Notes under the pieces: generated by a model | Seen by the model: the letters and a program-made list of their open reading frames with translations, nothing else | Database searches by the model: none | Told to the model about the DNA's origin: nothing | Made by a program: the position numbers and the translations under genes | Assembly: GCA_000310025.1 (NCBI GenBank) | Contig: FN649751.1 | Location: 4,416,472 to 4,464,069 of the forward strand | DNA length: 47,598 nt | Direction of reading: 5' to 3' | Source: Ectocarpus siliculosus | Taxonomy: Eukaryota; Sar; Phaeophyceae; Ectocarpales; Ectocarpaceae | In this document: piece by piece, positions 28,217 to 39,175 of the stretch | How positions within the stretch are numbered: the stretch's first letter is position 1 | Layout: every line of letters starts with the position of its first letter

Positions 28217-31200
28217 GTGAGTTTGCTGTTGTATTTTGCGCTAAACTCGTCCATGACCGAAAAACCATGGCACTACTTTTACAAAATATAATGTGAGTAC
28301 AACGCATATTTTGTACATGCATGGAGCGGAGTTTTTTCCCAACCTCTGCTGCAGTGGACGCCACAGCTCCTTCCATGGTACACAACGTACATGGTGTCTA
28401 TAGAAGTCGTCCGGGGGAGGTTTGGTGGAAGTTTTGATTTGCTTGGCGGCGGCAGCGCCAGCTTGCTTGCTTGGTTTGTGCCACGCACGTCGCGTACATA
28501 AAAGTACATTAAAACCGGTGAACTTCATAAACCCTTGGTTTCTTCTGCTGTGGTGGTCCATCGCACGAGAGGACGAGAGGGCACACGCGGCAAAGCCGCC
28601 CGACGACGTAATTTCGAGCGAGCTGTTTGTCGCACTGGCATTATCCTCCTCTAGATCGCTGGACTACCACAGCAGCACATTTGTTTTTTTTTTCGCGAGA
28701 AATAGGTAGTCCGTTGTCGAGGAACAAAATTGCATGACGGAGACAGCAGTTTATTGTTGTTGTTGTTATTGTCGTCTTCACATTAAAAACCGTTCCGATC
28801 TCTCTCTACCCAGTACCTTCGTATGTCCGTACTGATCCAACACTCGATTCCCGTGGTCTCAGGTTAACTTACCCTAAAAAGGTACACTCAAATAAACTGG
28901 CCCCGAGGGGTCCGCAAGTCAATAGAAGTCAATGACAGATATTCTGGGATCCTCCACTCCCTCTTCGCGCTATGCGAGGTATCAACTGAGACTAGCAGTC
29001 ACTATCTATCATGGGCCGGAGAGAAAGAGGTACACCCCCTTGGTTCAATCTTGGTACTTCACAACGCGAGCAGAGACAAGGCCATCTGGCACAGAAAAAG
29101 AGAGAAAAAAAAGAAAAAAAAAGAGCAAAAAAAAAAGGGCGAGGAGAAAGAGGGACCAGGCCAAAAGTTATATAAGTACTTCTATCACGTGTTGGGTCGT
29201 CAGCTCAAGAGGACGGAAGTATCTCTGTTGCCGCCTGCTGCCCAAAAGGCATGCATTCGGTGATGCCGCCTTCACGTGTGACATATTGTAAAACCAGACT
29301 CATGTCCAGAATAATTGCGCATGACCCAAAAACAGGAGGTTTCGTTGTGTCATATCGAGAAAAAAAAAAAAAATCCTCTCTCTGGAAGCTCAAAAGGTTG
29401 TCCAGCCTAATGGTGTCCGAGAGTGCACTATTTGCTGTCCTGTGACGAAGCAAGGAAGCCTACGGTGGCACGTTCGTTGGGGTCTACAATACTTGCACTG
29501 CTGTGGACATTGTCAGCTTGTTTGGGGTGCCGCTGGTGGTGCTGGCTACTATAAATTGTTGCCCCGGTTGAGATGAACAGGGCCGTACCGTGCTCAACCC
29601 GCAGAAGATCAAATTCCTACATGTATGCATAACTTGTTCATGTCGCAAGACACCGCAGGATAAATTAGTTGAGATGGTGGTCTGATCGAGCTATTGGGTT
29701 GGGCTTATTTCAAACAGACACAACACGAGATGGCCACCAAACTACAGACTGTAGTTTGAGCCTGTTACCCACAAGATAGATGATGCACCCGCTGTACAAC
29801 AGCAGTATGCTGCTGGGGGAACCATCAGGAATACAGCAGGTTGGTCATCACATCTAGTCTCCAAACACTTTTGTCTGATTGATACTGTTGTGTTTACCTA
29901 AAAAATTAAAGACACTCCGCGTCGCGCTTCTCGATTCACGGTTTCCCTACGGGTAAACTGACGGTCTTCCCGTCTCTTGTACATACAAGTACTAGGCCGC
30001 GGGGTCGACTCAATCCCTTGCAGTAGTCTATCTGCGATGCTGTGCGAGACAAGCTGCTTCCAGGCAACATCGCACTTCCGCATATTTACACATGCGTATC
30101 CAGAACATTCGAGCGAATGGGCAAGAAAGACTCGTGCATCCGCTCCCGGCTAGGGGGTCAAGGTCACCGAGCCAGCCCTGACCGTTCTCTCGCATGGACC
30201 GCCGTTTGTTTTTCTGTTTTTCTCATGTCTTGGCTTGCTGGAGGCAGCGTCTTCGTTTGCCTTCTTCATCATCCACCCTAATGTTGTTTGGCGAAATATA
30301 TCATATACCTATCGTTCTGAGTCGCATGTGGCGACTGCTGTGTTAGTAGCACCAAACTCCTCAACTCCGCTCTCTGCTGCTGATGCTGCTGTAGCAAAGA
30401 CCCCCAGCTATCCTGATTTCAAAAGAGAAGAGCCCCCGTCCCAGACACCCTGGACAATAGACCACGAATGCTGCTATTTTAACAATTTCGTAGTCTAATG
30501 CTGTCGGCAATAACGCTTTCCATCGGTGGATTTCTCGCACTACCGAGTGCCAAAGACCGAGCCGATCACCACGCAGAGTGTGCAGTCTGCGACTTCCTAT
30601 CGATTTGCACCTGCAAAGTCTATTGTAGCCACAGCAATTGGTGTCGATGGGCAGGGTACGCAATCTATTGCGACTAGGATGTTTGCTGATGGGTGTTTGG
30701 TTTTGGTCTTTGACGTCGGGACAATCCAACCGAGACCTGAATTTGGTTTGAACACTGCTTGCGAAAACCGGACTGCCGCTCCGCTCTTTTTCTCGACCTT
30801 TTTCTACAAGCCATACAATGTGACGTCATGCACGTGGAGGTTGCCCGTTGCACTTCTGCTCACGGTTAGACATGCATACAAAACCCTGAGGGACTGGCGT
30901 GTCGCCCGTGCAGCCCTACCAAAGTACACTGCTATCGAACGCATTTCCTTCTACCGTGGACCATCGAACTGAAGATCTAGCACACGGTAGCTGCAGTCGG
31001 CTCATCTTCGCGCCACGATGATTACGAAAGAGGCAGGCAGCACCCAACCACACTGCTGTATGCGCCTTGCTGGTTCCTGTGGCATTTTGCAGGGCACACG
31101 CCACGTGCTCAGACCACGCGGTTGTAATCGCCGATCGCCACGGAATCCGTCGGATACGCACCTCCTCTGACCTATTTGCTTCGATAATTGTTTGCCGGTG

Positions 31201-31780
31201 GTAGCTGACCCCGTGAGGTGTAGTGTTGCGCTGCTCAACGCGTGAGCATTTTTCCTTTCCGAGCGGTGTGTGTCGTTTGTCGTTTGAAACTTTTGAACAA
31301 AACAGAGAGAGAGGGCGCGTTTGCTGTGTGACAATGAGCAACGTGCATGTGTGTGCAAACGGACCTCTTTTTGTCCTCCGCCTGCCACTCCTTCGTGTGT
31401 ATGTCTGCCACGTGTTTGGGCTCCCTTTGGCTCACACACAAAGGCTGTTTGTGTGTGCCGTTTGTAGTCCGCTTTAAGCTCACGGTGTATCTCACTGGGC
31501 CAACGGGCTAACTGGTATTCATACAACGCTTTTTGGCGGCTCACGCCGCCACGCTGAGAGAAGCGTACCACAAGACGAATGTTACTTGGTGTTTGATGCA
31601 CGGTGTTAGTCGGCGTTTGTTGAATGGGGCTTCGTTTGTGGCATGCCGTGGCTGTGAGATTCCCGTGAAGTACGTTCCCATGAATATGCTTCGGGTTGTT
31701 TGCATGCATGTGAGAAACGGAGATAAACGAGGCCAGCCCTAAAAAGATCCCGGAGAGAGATGAAATTCTTGTAGACATGC
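28217..31780. other. Anonymous sequence (probable long intron, left half)
   Basis: No supported gene. A Lys/Arg-rich low-complexity frame near 29050-29160 comes from an A-rich tract, and TTG/ATT triplets occur near 28752. A 148-codon plus-strand frame (30526-30972) contains a short degenerate repeat (SIVATAIGVDGQGTQ, then SIATRM) resembling that at 35485-35640. A 258-codon minus-strand frame (31002-31778) shows no recognisable domain. Confidence 0.4.
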
Positions 31781-32551
31781 ATGTTCGGGGCGTACATGCG
31801 AGATCCCAGAGAGACGAACGCGTGTATTTTGAAACATGTGAGAGTCCGGTGTGTCAGAGAGCAGACTACTGGCTGCCCGAAAGAGAGAGAGACTGGCCTA
31901 AAGCCCTGTGAGAGGCGCAGTTAAACGATGAGATGTATTTGTTGTGGTGGATGGGGAACAGAGGAAAGCGCCTAAAAACGTTCCTTCCTCGAGCGAGCGA
32001 GAAATGGCGGGAAAACGGAATGAACATTTTTCAAAAAAGGAAAGCGGGAAATATGAATCTGCATGTTAGAAAAACTCTACATACTGCTGCGGTGTGGGAC
32101 ATGTGAGAGGGCCTGCTGTTGTTGTGTAAGAGGGGAGAGATACTGGCGGCACGACGAAATGTGACTTGTGTGAAAGGGAGAAAGGTTCCGTGCGACCGAG
32201 CCGGGTGTGATGAAGGAGCCAGACGCAATGATGAGACATGAGAGAGAAACGGTGAACGCAAGAAAACAACAGCGAGGAACAGATGGAAACGAGGAAATAG
32301 TGGAGCGCTGTGAGAGAGACCGAGAAGACCCGAAATGGAGCCCTCTCAGCGTAGATAGATCCAGACAGACAGACAGGGAAGCGACAGAGGGTCAGACCTA
32401 GTGCCTCGTGTGAGAGCCGCAAATAAATGTGTGCAGCGGAGGACAGAGCGACAGACGTCGTGTGATCAGAAACCCAGAAGGACCGGGCCATCTAGCCAGT
32501 CGATCTCAATGAGATCGGAATATATAAACATAGACTAGATAGTGAATACGT

Positions 32552-32839
32552 GCCTGCGTTTGTTTGGAAGAACCTCTGCTCGGAGATATTGGATGGACCA
32601 AAAGTGAACAGAAATAACCACATGACAACAGAGTTTACAGGAAGCCACGCATGTGTTGGAACACGCATGCATTTATTGAGAAAGCACGATGCGTGCGTGC
32701 GTTTGCTTGGAAGAACCTCTGCATGGAGATATTGGATGGACCCGAAGTGAACAGAAACAACCACATGACAACAGAGTTTACAGGAAGCCACGCATGTGTT
32801 GGAACGGGCATGCATTTATTGAGAAAGTACGATGCTGTT
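32552..32839 (+). repeat. 144-bp internal tandem duplication
   Basis: Two adjacent copies (32552-32695 and 32696-32839) share GGAAGAACCTCTGC, CACATGACAACAGAGTTTAC and the ATGCATTTATTGAGAAAG end. A third, shorter copy lies at about 33861-33980 in the second 1.3-kb unit, so the duplication arose after or within the larger one. Confidence 0.85.
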
Positions 32840-33249
32840 CTTTATTGTTATTGCGTGCGCGGTAGTTTGGTGCGACACCGAAGGGGTGGGAAGGGATGCG
32901 TCCCGCGCGAGTCCGCAAATAACTTGGACACGCGCCAAACACGCGCACTGGCGGCGAGCGCACAGGCGGCGAGCGTAAATGATGCAAAAAGCACGAAGAA
33001 ACCATGTAGTAAACGAACGGCCGTAGGTTCGGAGATGAGGGGCTCACAGACTGAATAAGAAGGAAACCTCACGGAATACACTCGAACTGCATCGCACGGA
33101 GTACATGTAAATATACTACAGTACATGAAACGACTTGCATCCGCTCCCTCCTGGAGTGCTCAGCAAGCAGCAACCGCTTTCTCTCTCGCCTGGACCGCAT
33201 TTTGGAACATGCAAAAGTACGATCTGTCAGGGAGCAGACTAACTACTGG

Positions 33250-33300
33250 TGATGATGTATGTGTGTATGTGTATGTATGTATGTATGTATGTATGTGTGG
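33250..33300 (+). repeat. TATG tetranucleotide microsatellite
   Basis: A run of TATG/TGTG units (GTATGTATGTATGTATGTATG) inside the second copy of the 1.3-kb unit; it is absent at the same point of the first copy. Confidence 0.85.
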
Positions 33301-35484
33301 TGGATGGGGAGCAGAGGAAAGCGACAAAAGTTTCCTCGAGCGAGCGAGAGAGAGCGTGGCTGGGAAAACGGGAATGGTCAACAAAGCGGAAACGAAAACG
33401 GGAATGAACAATACTGCCGTGGGACATGTGAGAGGGAGAAACAGGCTGCTGCTGTTGTTGTTGTTGTTGTAAGAACCGACGACAGAGTGGTATATGAGAG
33501 GGGAGAGAGAGACTAAGCACGAAATAATGTGGCGTGTGTGAAAGGGCAAAAGGTTCCGTGCGACCGAGCCAGATGTGATGAACGAGCCAGACGAAAAATG
33601 AGAAGGCATGAGAGAGAAATGGTAAGCGGAAAATAACAAAATAACAGAGCGAGCTCCAAAGATAGATAGATCTGGAACAGATGGAAATGAGAACATGGAG
33701 CTCGAGAGCCCGAGAAGACCCGAAATCGAGCCCTCTCAGCGTAGATCAGACAGACAGAGAGCCGCAAGCAATGTGTGCAGGGGAGGACAGAGCGACAGAC
33801 GTCGTGTGATCGGAAAGCCGGAACGACTGGGCCATCCAGTCAAAAGATCGGAACATATTGCCTGTGTTTGCTCGGAAGAACCTCTGCTTGGAGATATTGG
33901 ATGGACCCAAACTAAAAAAAAATGCACACAAAACAGGCAGCCACGCATGCATGTATTGGAACACGCATGTATTGAGAAAGCACTACGCTGCTTTGTATTG
34001 TTCTGTTGGAAAGAACAGCGTGTCGTCGTGTATACACCCCAACGGAACACGAAGAAGCTACGTGTGAGCGTCGGGCGGCTGTCTGCGCGGGGCACGAAAG
34101 GAGAGGGGAGTACCGAAAAGCCTTCTGTGGCAACAGGAACGAATCGCAAAGATTCCCCGGAAAGAATCGGAGAGATAATAGAGAGCCATAGACAGAGAGA
34201 GAAGGAGAGAGAGAGAGAGAGAAAGAAATAGAGCGAGAGAGACCGAGCCCAGAGAGAGACAAAGCGAGAACTACCGTGTACTGCTCTAGAAAGCACGGCG
34301 TGTTACGTATATTATACAGCTGAGAGAGCGTGATCATCACAAAGAAATCAGGAACGGAAAAAAAAAGGTCGTCTGTCAGCGGCCGAAAATCCGGAAGGAA
34401 TGCTGCCCGGAGGGCGGCCCGCTGGAAATGTGACGCTTGAAGAATGGAGAGCTCCTGGCCGAAACAGAAAATGTGTACTACGTTCTACAGAAAATGTATA
34501 CTTAGACGGAGGGTGCTCTCGGGGGAGTGAGAGGAGGGGGCGCGAAATGTGGCCCTTGGCGGTAGTAAATGGAGGGCGCTGTGGGCGGAGTGAGAGGAGG
34601 GGGGCAATGAGAGCAGGGGGGGAGCGCGTGTGCGAGGGAGAGACTTGCGCAAGTTGCCGGTGTCGAAAAAGCGGCGAATCGGAGAAAGCAGGCGGATAAT
34701 CCAACGGACGGGAACACGGAAAAAAAGCCGAAAAAAGCCCGGGAGCGAGATCCAGACACAGAGAGAGATAGACCTGATGTAATCGCAAAGAACGGAGTGC
34801 GAGAGATCCAGACAGAGAGCGAAACGAAGAGCGATATGCCTCGTGTAATGGGAAGAGCCGCAAAGGAGTTCCTGAGTCTCAGACAGAGAGAGATCGAAGG
34901 GACAGACCGGCAGCCGATGTGTGATCTTATGGAAATCGGAAAAGAGACCGGTGTGTTCGGAATAAATAATCCAACTGTAGAAGAGAGAGAGAGAGACACA
35001 CACACAGAGTGAGAGTGAGAGTGAGAGAGAGGCAGACAGAGGAAACAGCAGCAGGGCGACCGAGAGGTAACCAAAAGCCGAGAAGGTGTGTGGGAGAGAA
35101 GGTGTCGTGTGTGGAACGAAAATCGAAGCGAGAAAAGGGTAAAAACGATGATCGTGAGAGGGCCTGAACATTCGGAAAATGCTGATTGGTGAGAGAAAAT
35201 GCTGCTCTGTGAGAGCCCGAAAAAACGGAATACTGAGCTCTCAGCCGTCCACGCGGAAAATGAATGGAACGTTCTCACGGAATTCCTAGCTGATACAACT
35301 GTTGAAATGACAAAGTTGGAGCTTTTTCTGCGATCTCTTTGGGGGCACCTCAGCAACATACCAAATTTTCAAAGATCCGTCGGACTTCGGTCCTCGGAAT
35401 GCTAGAAACGACCCAAACCAAAACCAAAACATAATTTGATCTTCCCAAACTCCGTAAAAAAACGTCTATCGGTAGGGATTCTGC

Positions 35485-35640
35485 TATTTCTGGTACTGTG
35501 GCCAGCAATGCCTATCGATGGACAGATAGAACATCGATTGTTGCTGGCCATGTCAGTCGATGGATAGTGGGCGACTCTATTGTGGCTCGCAATGCCGTTC
35601 GACAGAGGGTTTCTGCTAGTCGATTGAGTACAGCATTGCC
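35485..35640 (+). repeat. Degenerate 42-bp tandem repeat
   Basis: Three diverged copies of about 42 bases, starting near 35492, 35534 and 35576, share (T/A)C(G/T)ATTGT(T/G)GC(T/C) followed by a TCGATGG-like block. In one frame they read as 14-residue repeats (SIVAGHVSRWIVGD, SIVARNAVRQRVSA). Bases 35501-35548 also form an imperfect hairpin (GCCAGCAA with TTGCTGGC). It may be a relic of a repeat protein or a foldback element. Confidence 0.55.
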
Positions 35641-35991
35641 CATTGGCCCATCCATCCCTATGGCAGAAAATCCAGAATGTGACCCATCTCGGGCCCGCAA
35701 GTCAGTTTTCACCCTGTACGCAGCAACAGCAGTTGAGTCGGACCGCGGCACGTGGGGGTCCTCGCAAGGCACACCTCCCCCACATGTGCCGTTTTCGGTG
35801 TTCCCGTTTGTTGATGAGCTTTTGTTGCTGTTGTGTTTCGTCGTCAAGAGTACATGTGTTGCTGTCGCGTGGGCGGTCGCGGCTCTGGGGGAGGGGCACA
35901 ACCTCGCTCGCTGCCGTCTCCCACTTTGGTAACTCACTTGACGGTTCGCGCAATAACCAACCAATATCGGTCCTGGTGCATCCAAAAACAG

Positions 35992-37348
35992 GCAACGCGT
36001 GACAGCGTAAAGGAGTACTACGGGAAGATCCTGACCAAGAGCGACGACCTCAAGACGAACGCGTGCACGACGGACGCCAACATGCCGGACAGCGTCAAGG
36101 CGGTGATGCCGCTGCTCAACGACGAGGTCATCGCCAAGTACTACGGCTGCGGCATCGTCATGCCGGAGGCGCTGGAGGGTTGCAACGTGCTCGACCTCGG
36201 CTGCGGGGCCGGCAGAGATTGCTACATCATCTCCAAGCTCGTCGGGCCCGAGGGTAGGGTGGTCGGCGTGGACATGACGGACGAGCAGCTGGAGGTGGCC
36301 AACCGCCACGTGGACTTCCACACCAAGTCGTTCGGGTACGACAAGCCGAACGTGGAGTTCAAGAAGGGCTACATCGAGAAGCTCGCCGACCTCGGGCTCC
36401 CGGACAACTACTTCGACGTGATCGTGTCGAACTGCGTCATCAACCTCTCCCCGGACAAGGACGCCGTCCTGCGGGAGGCCTACCGCGTGCTCAAGCCCGG
36501 CGGAGAGCTGTACTTCTCCGACGTCTACTCGGACCGGAGGGTGCCGCAGGACCTGGTGGACGACCCGGTCCTCTTCGGGGAGTGCCTGTCGGGCGCCCTC
36601 TACTGGAACGACTTCCTCACCATCGCGCGCAGGCACGGGTTCAACGACCCGCGACTCGTCAGCGACTCCAGAATCACCGTCTCCAACAAGAAGATCGAGA
36701 AGAGGGTGAGCTGCAGCGTGGTGGTGTTGCCAAGGATGGGGAGGGACGGAGGGAGGGAGCGTTGTTTATGGCGTTGGTGCTGTTGTTGTGTCACTGCTGT
36801 GTTGCGGTTTGGTGTGTTGGTTTTGCGTGCTGCGGCGTCTCTCGATCGTTTTTGTCGGGGGCTTTCTTGCGCGCCCCGCCGCCGCGCCAGCGCCTGTGTT
36901 TCGAACCAGTTGTCACTCTGGACCTCGTCCCTAACGCCCTCTCCGGCCCGTTGGCGACACCCGGAAACAGGTTGGGCACATCGGCTTCTTTTCGGCGACG
37001 TACCGCCTCTTCAAGCTGCCGGAGCTGGAGCGGGACTGCGAGGACTACGGCGAGGCGGTGGTGTACAAGGGGACGATGGCCTCCTCCCCACAGTCCTTCA
37101 CCCTGGACAACCACCACACCATGGACACCGGGCGAGTGTTCCCCGTCTGCCGGAACACGCTGCACATGCTCATGGGGACGCGCTTCGCGCGCTACTTTGA
37201 CAAGGTCGGAGACGGGAAGACCCACTACGGGATCTACCCGGACTGCGGTAAGCCCATCCCGTTTGCGAGCGCGGGGGCGGCGGGCGGCGGTGCGACGGCG
37301 GGGGCGAAGCCGGCAGCGGCAGCTAGCACAGGAGGAGGATGCTGCTGA
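35992..37348 (+). CDS. AS3MT: Arsenite (As(III)) S-adenosylmethionine methyltransferase, 3' exons
   Basis: Transfers methyl groups from S-adenosylmethionine to trivalent arsenic, a detoxification step in algae, animals and bacteria (ArsM/AS3MT). Exons: 35992-36705 (238 codons) and 36971-37348 (125 codons plus TGA), both phase 0. The Rossmann SAM motif is LDLGCGAGRDC, followed by VVGVDMTDEQLEVA. The four cysteines important in ArsM enzymes are recognisable in TNACTTD, YYGCGIVMPE, SNCVINLSPD and FGECLSGALYW. Other family blocks are LKPGGELYFSDVY, then GFFSATYRLFKLPE in the last exon. The C-terminus is Gly/Ala-rich and ends in a Cys pair (GGGCC), as in many family members. Codon third positions are very GC-rich, unlike the surrounding repeats. 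The start is missing here; the likely first exon is 28016-28216. Confidence 0.95.
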
Positions 37349-39175
37349 GAAACGCAACGCCGCCGACGGATTTGTGGAGAGGCGGCGACGATAAATTGAG
37401 GTGTAGCGCGAAGCAGTGTGTTGTGTCGTAGAAGTCAAGGTTTTCCCTCTTGTGTTAAAAAGTCCCTCGTGGGATCCCCCGATGGAGAGAGTGGAGCTTC
37501 AGTTTCGCGTGCGGAGGGAAGCATCAATTTGATGTGGTGAGATGAGATGGCCCCTGATTTTGTGTTTTGGGGTCTTCAATTTGTTCTCCGTGGGTTTTGT
37601 GGACGAGAAACTTCAACGTGGTAACCGGGAATAATTTGTTGGATGGGATACGCAATTTTTTTCGCGCGTTGAAATAATGTAGAATAATGACTTTCCTTTT
37701 TCCTTCAAGACGCTTCTCGTGGAAATGGAGAAAGAAGATGTCGCCCCCTGTTTCTGTCATCCATTGTCTCCCAGCAAACTCTCTCTCTCTCTCTCTATCT
37801 CTCTCTCGTGTATGGTGGCTGTGAAGATTTTTACCAAAGACTATTGTATGTTCTCGGGCATTGTGGGTGTGTAGGGTAAAATCTTCCGTCGACAGAGCAA
37901 CGGCTCGAAGCATTGTACCTACCGGGCTTGGGGAGTGGCCCCTCGCTTGGTGAACAGTCGCGTTCAATGCACAACACACCGTGCGATGACGGCTGTTTGC
38001 GGATGTTTTGTTGTTTCCCCGAGAGACGGCGGAGATAATGCAGGTTGCCAGTGTGAAAATGTGGGTGCTGGGGCTATTTTGACAATTCCGTGTGTCGTTT
38101 GTCCTTGTGTCTTCTGTATTTGCTGACTTGGGAGAGTTTTTTTTTTTTTTCATAATTTTTGCTGCAAACTCCTCGCAGCATGTCCGCAGGAGTTGGTGTG
38201 CATGTAGGAGAGAATGTGAGGTATCAGGCAGGCAAGAGGCAGCACCCTGAATATGGATATGCATTTGGATCGGCATGGCATTGATTTCGTTTAGCCAGGG
38301 ACGGCGTAGTCAAGCAGGGGTGAAAACAGATACCTCTGTTCTTTATTAGGCAAAGGAGGTCGAAGCGACACTGAGCGACAGCGCCTGCCACTCGGTAGGA
38401 GAACAGTGTAGTGTTTTCTTCATTGTTTGTGTTGATTACTTGGCGTGCATTGATGTTCGAAGGCGCCGCAGTTGAAGGATGGAAGTTTTGCGGTGTTCAA
38501 AACTTGTGGTCCCAGTTGTTCGGGTACATGCACAAATACATCCCTGTTTTTATCTTCGTTTTGATATACATAACCTTTTGCTCCTTGGTCCCAGAGTGCT
38601 TCCGCCCCGCCTCATGGCTCGAGAAACTAGGTAAGCCGCGTGACTGAGTGGGAAGCCAGAAGGGCTGACTCTGACCGGCTGTAGCGGACACGAAGGGACA
38701 ACGTCGATAACTACCCCCGCTAGCAAGACACCCACGTTCTAGATTAGAATACACACGAAATAAAACGAGACATGAATGAACGCCCACCCTTGCAAGACGA
38801 AACACGCCAACGACCCATCATTTCCATCGTTTCAAAGCTTCGCCCACCGGCGCTCCCCGCAACAAACGATTGGGCCTTGTACAAGAGAGTCGCTTTCGTC
38901 TCACGACGACAGAAAGAGTTCCCCGTGGGACACGCCTAGAGTATCTCCACCCTCATCAGTGGCGACACTACCTCGACCGGATTCCACGCAGCGTGATTTA
39001 CAGAGACATCGTTGCCGACAAGAGGCAGTGCAAGCGTGCCCACCCACCCCCACCGTGCGTGCACGGAATGTTACACATGTCGGCCCGAAATATTTCACTG
39101 TTCAGAACGGCAAACTGCCACACAGTCTGAACAGCGAAAGGCTCGCTTTTCTTCGGTGGGTTCTTCGAGGTCAGA
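37349..39175. other. Intergenic region between convergent genes
   Basis: This contains the 3' flanks of the methyltransferase and Derlin genes, a CT dinucleotide run (37780-37806) and a T12 tract near 38140. A 78-codon plus-strand frame at 38411-38647 encodes a hydrophobic helix-like peptide (YIPVFIFVLIYITFCSLV), but without supporting features I do not call it a gene. Confidence 0.45.

Larger units (their letters stand above)
31845..33990 (+). repeat. Two tandem, diverged copies of a ~1.3-1.4 kb unit
   Basis: The block 31845-32640 is repeated at 33225-33990 in the same order. Shared landmarks: GGTGGATGGGGA(A/G)CAGAGGAAAGCG (31942 and 33299), AGGTTCCGTGCGACCGAGCC (about 32185 and 33550), GAGCCCTCTCAGCGTAGAT (32338 and 33728), CAGAGCGACAGACGTCGTGT (about 32444 and 33787), and AGATATTGGATGGACC (about 32584 and 33893). 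Offsets drift from about 1370 to 1310 because of indels. Confidence 0.85.
31790..35400 (+). repeat. Purine-rich (GA-biased) repeat region
   Basis: For about 3.6 kb the plus strand is strikingly rich in A and G, with many GAGAGA runs (for example 34196-34240 and 34983-35035) and long antisense Ser/Phe/Leu frames that are artefacts of the bias. It contains a direct repeat of at least 700 bases, listed separately. No gene is supported. Confidence 0.8.

Noticed and set aside
29051-29263. Lys/Arg-rich ORF
   Set aside because: It is produced by an A-rich low-complexity tract.
31002-31778. 258-codon minus-strand ORF
   Set aside because: It is rich in His/Thr/Arg/Ser from simple GTGT-type sequence on the other strand; I see no domain or motif.
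34502-35359. 285-codon minus-strand Ser/Phe/Leu-rich ORF
   Set aside because: Stops are depleted because the plus strand is GA-rich; the frame is a by-product of composition.
35512-36636. 374-codon minus-strand ORF
   Set aside because: It is the antisense shadow of the GC3-rich arsenite methyltransferase exon; the plus strand has clear family motifs.
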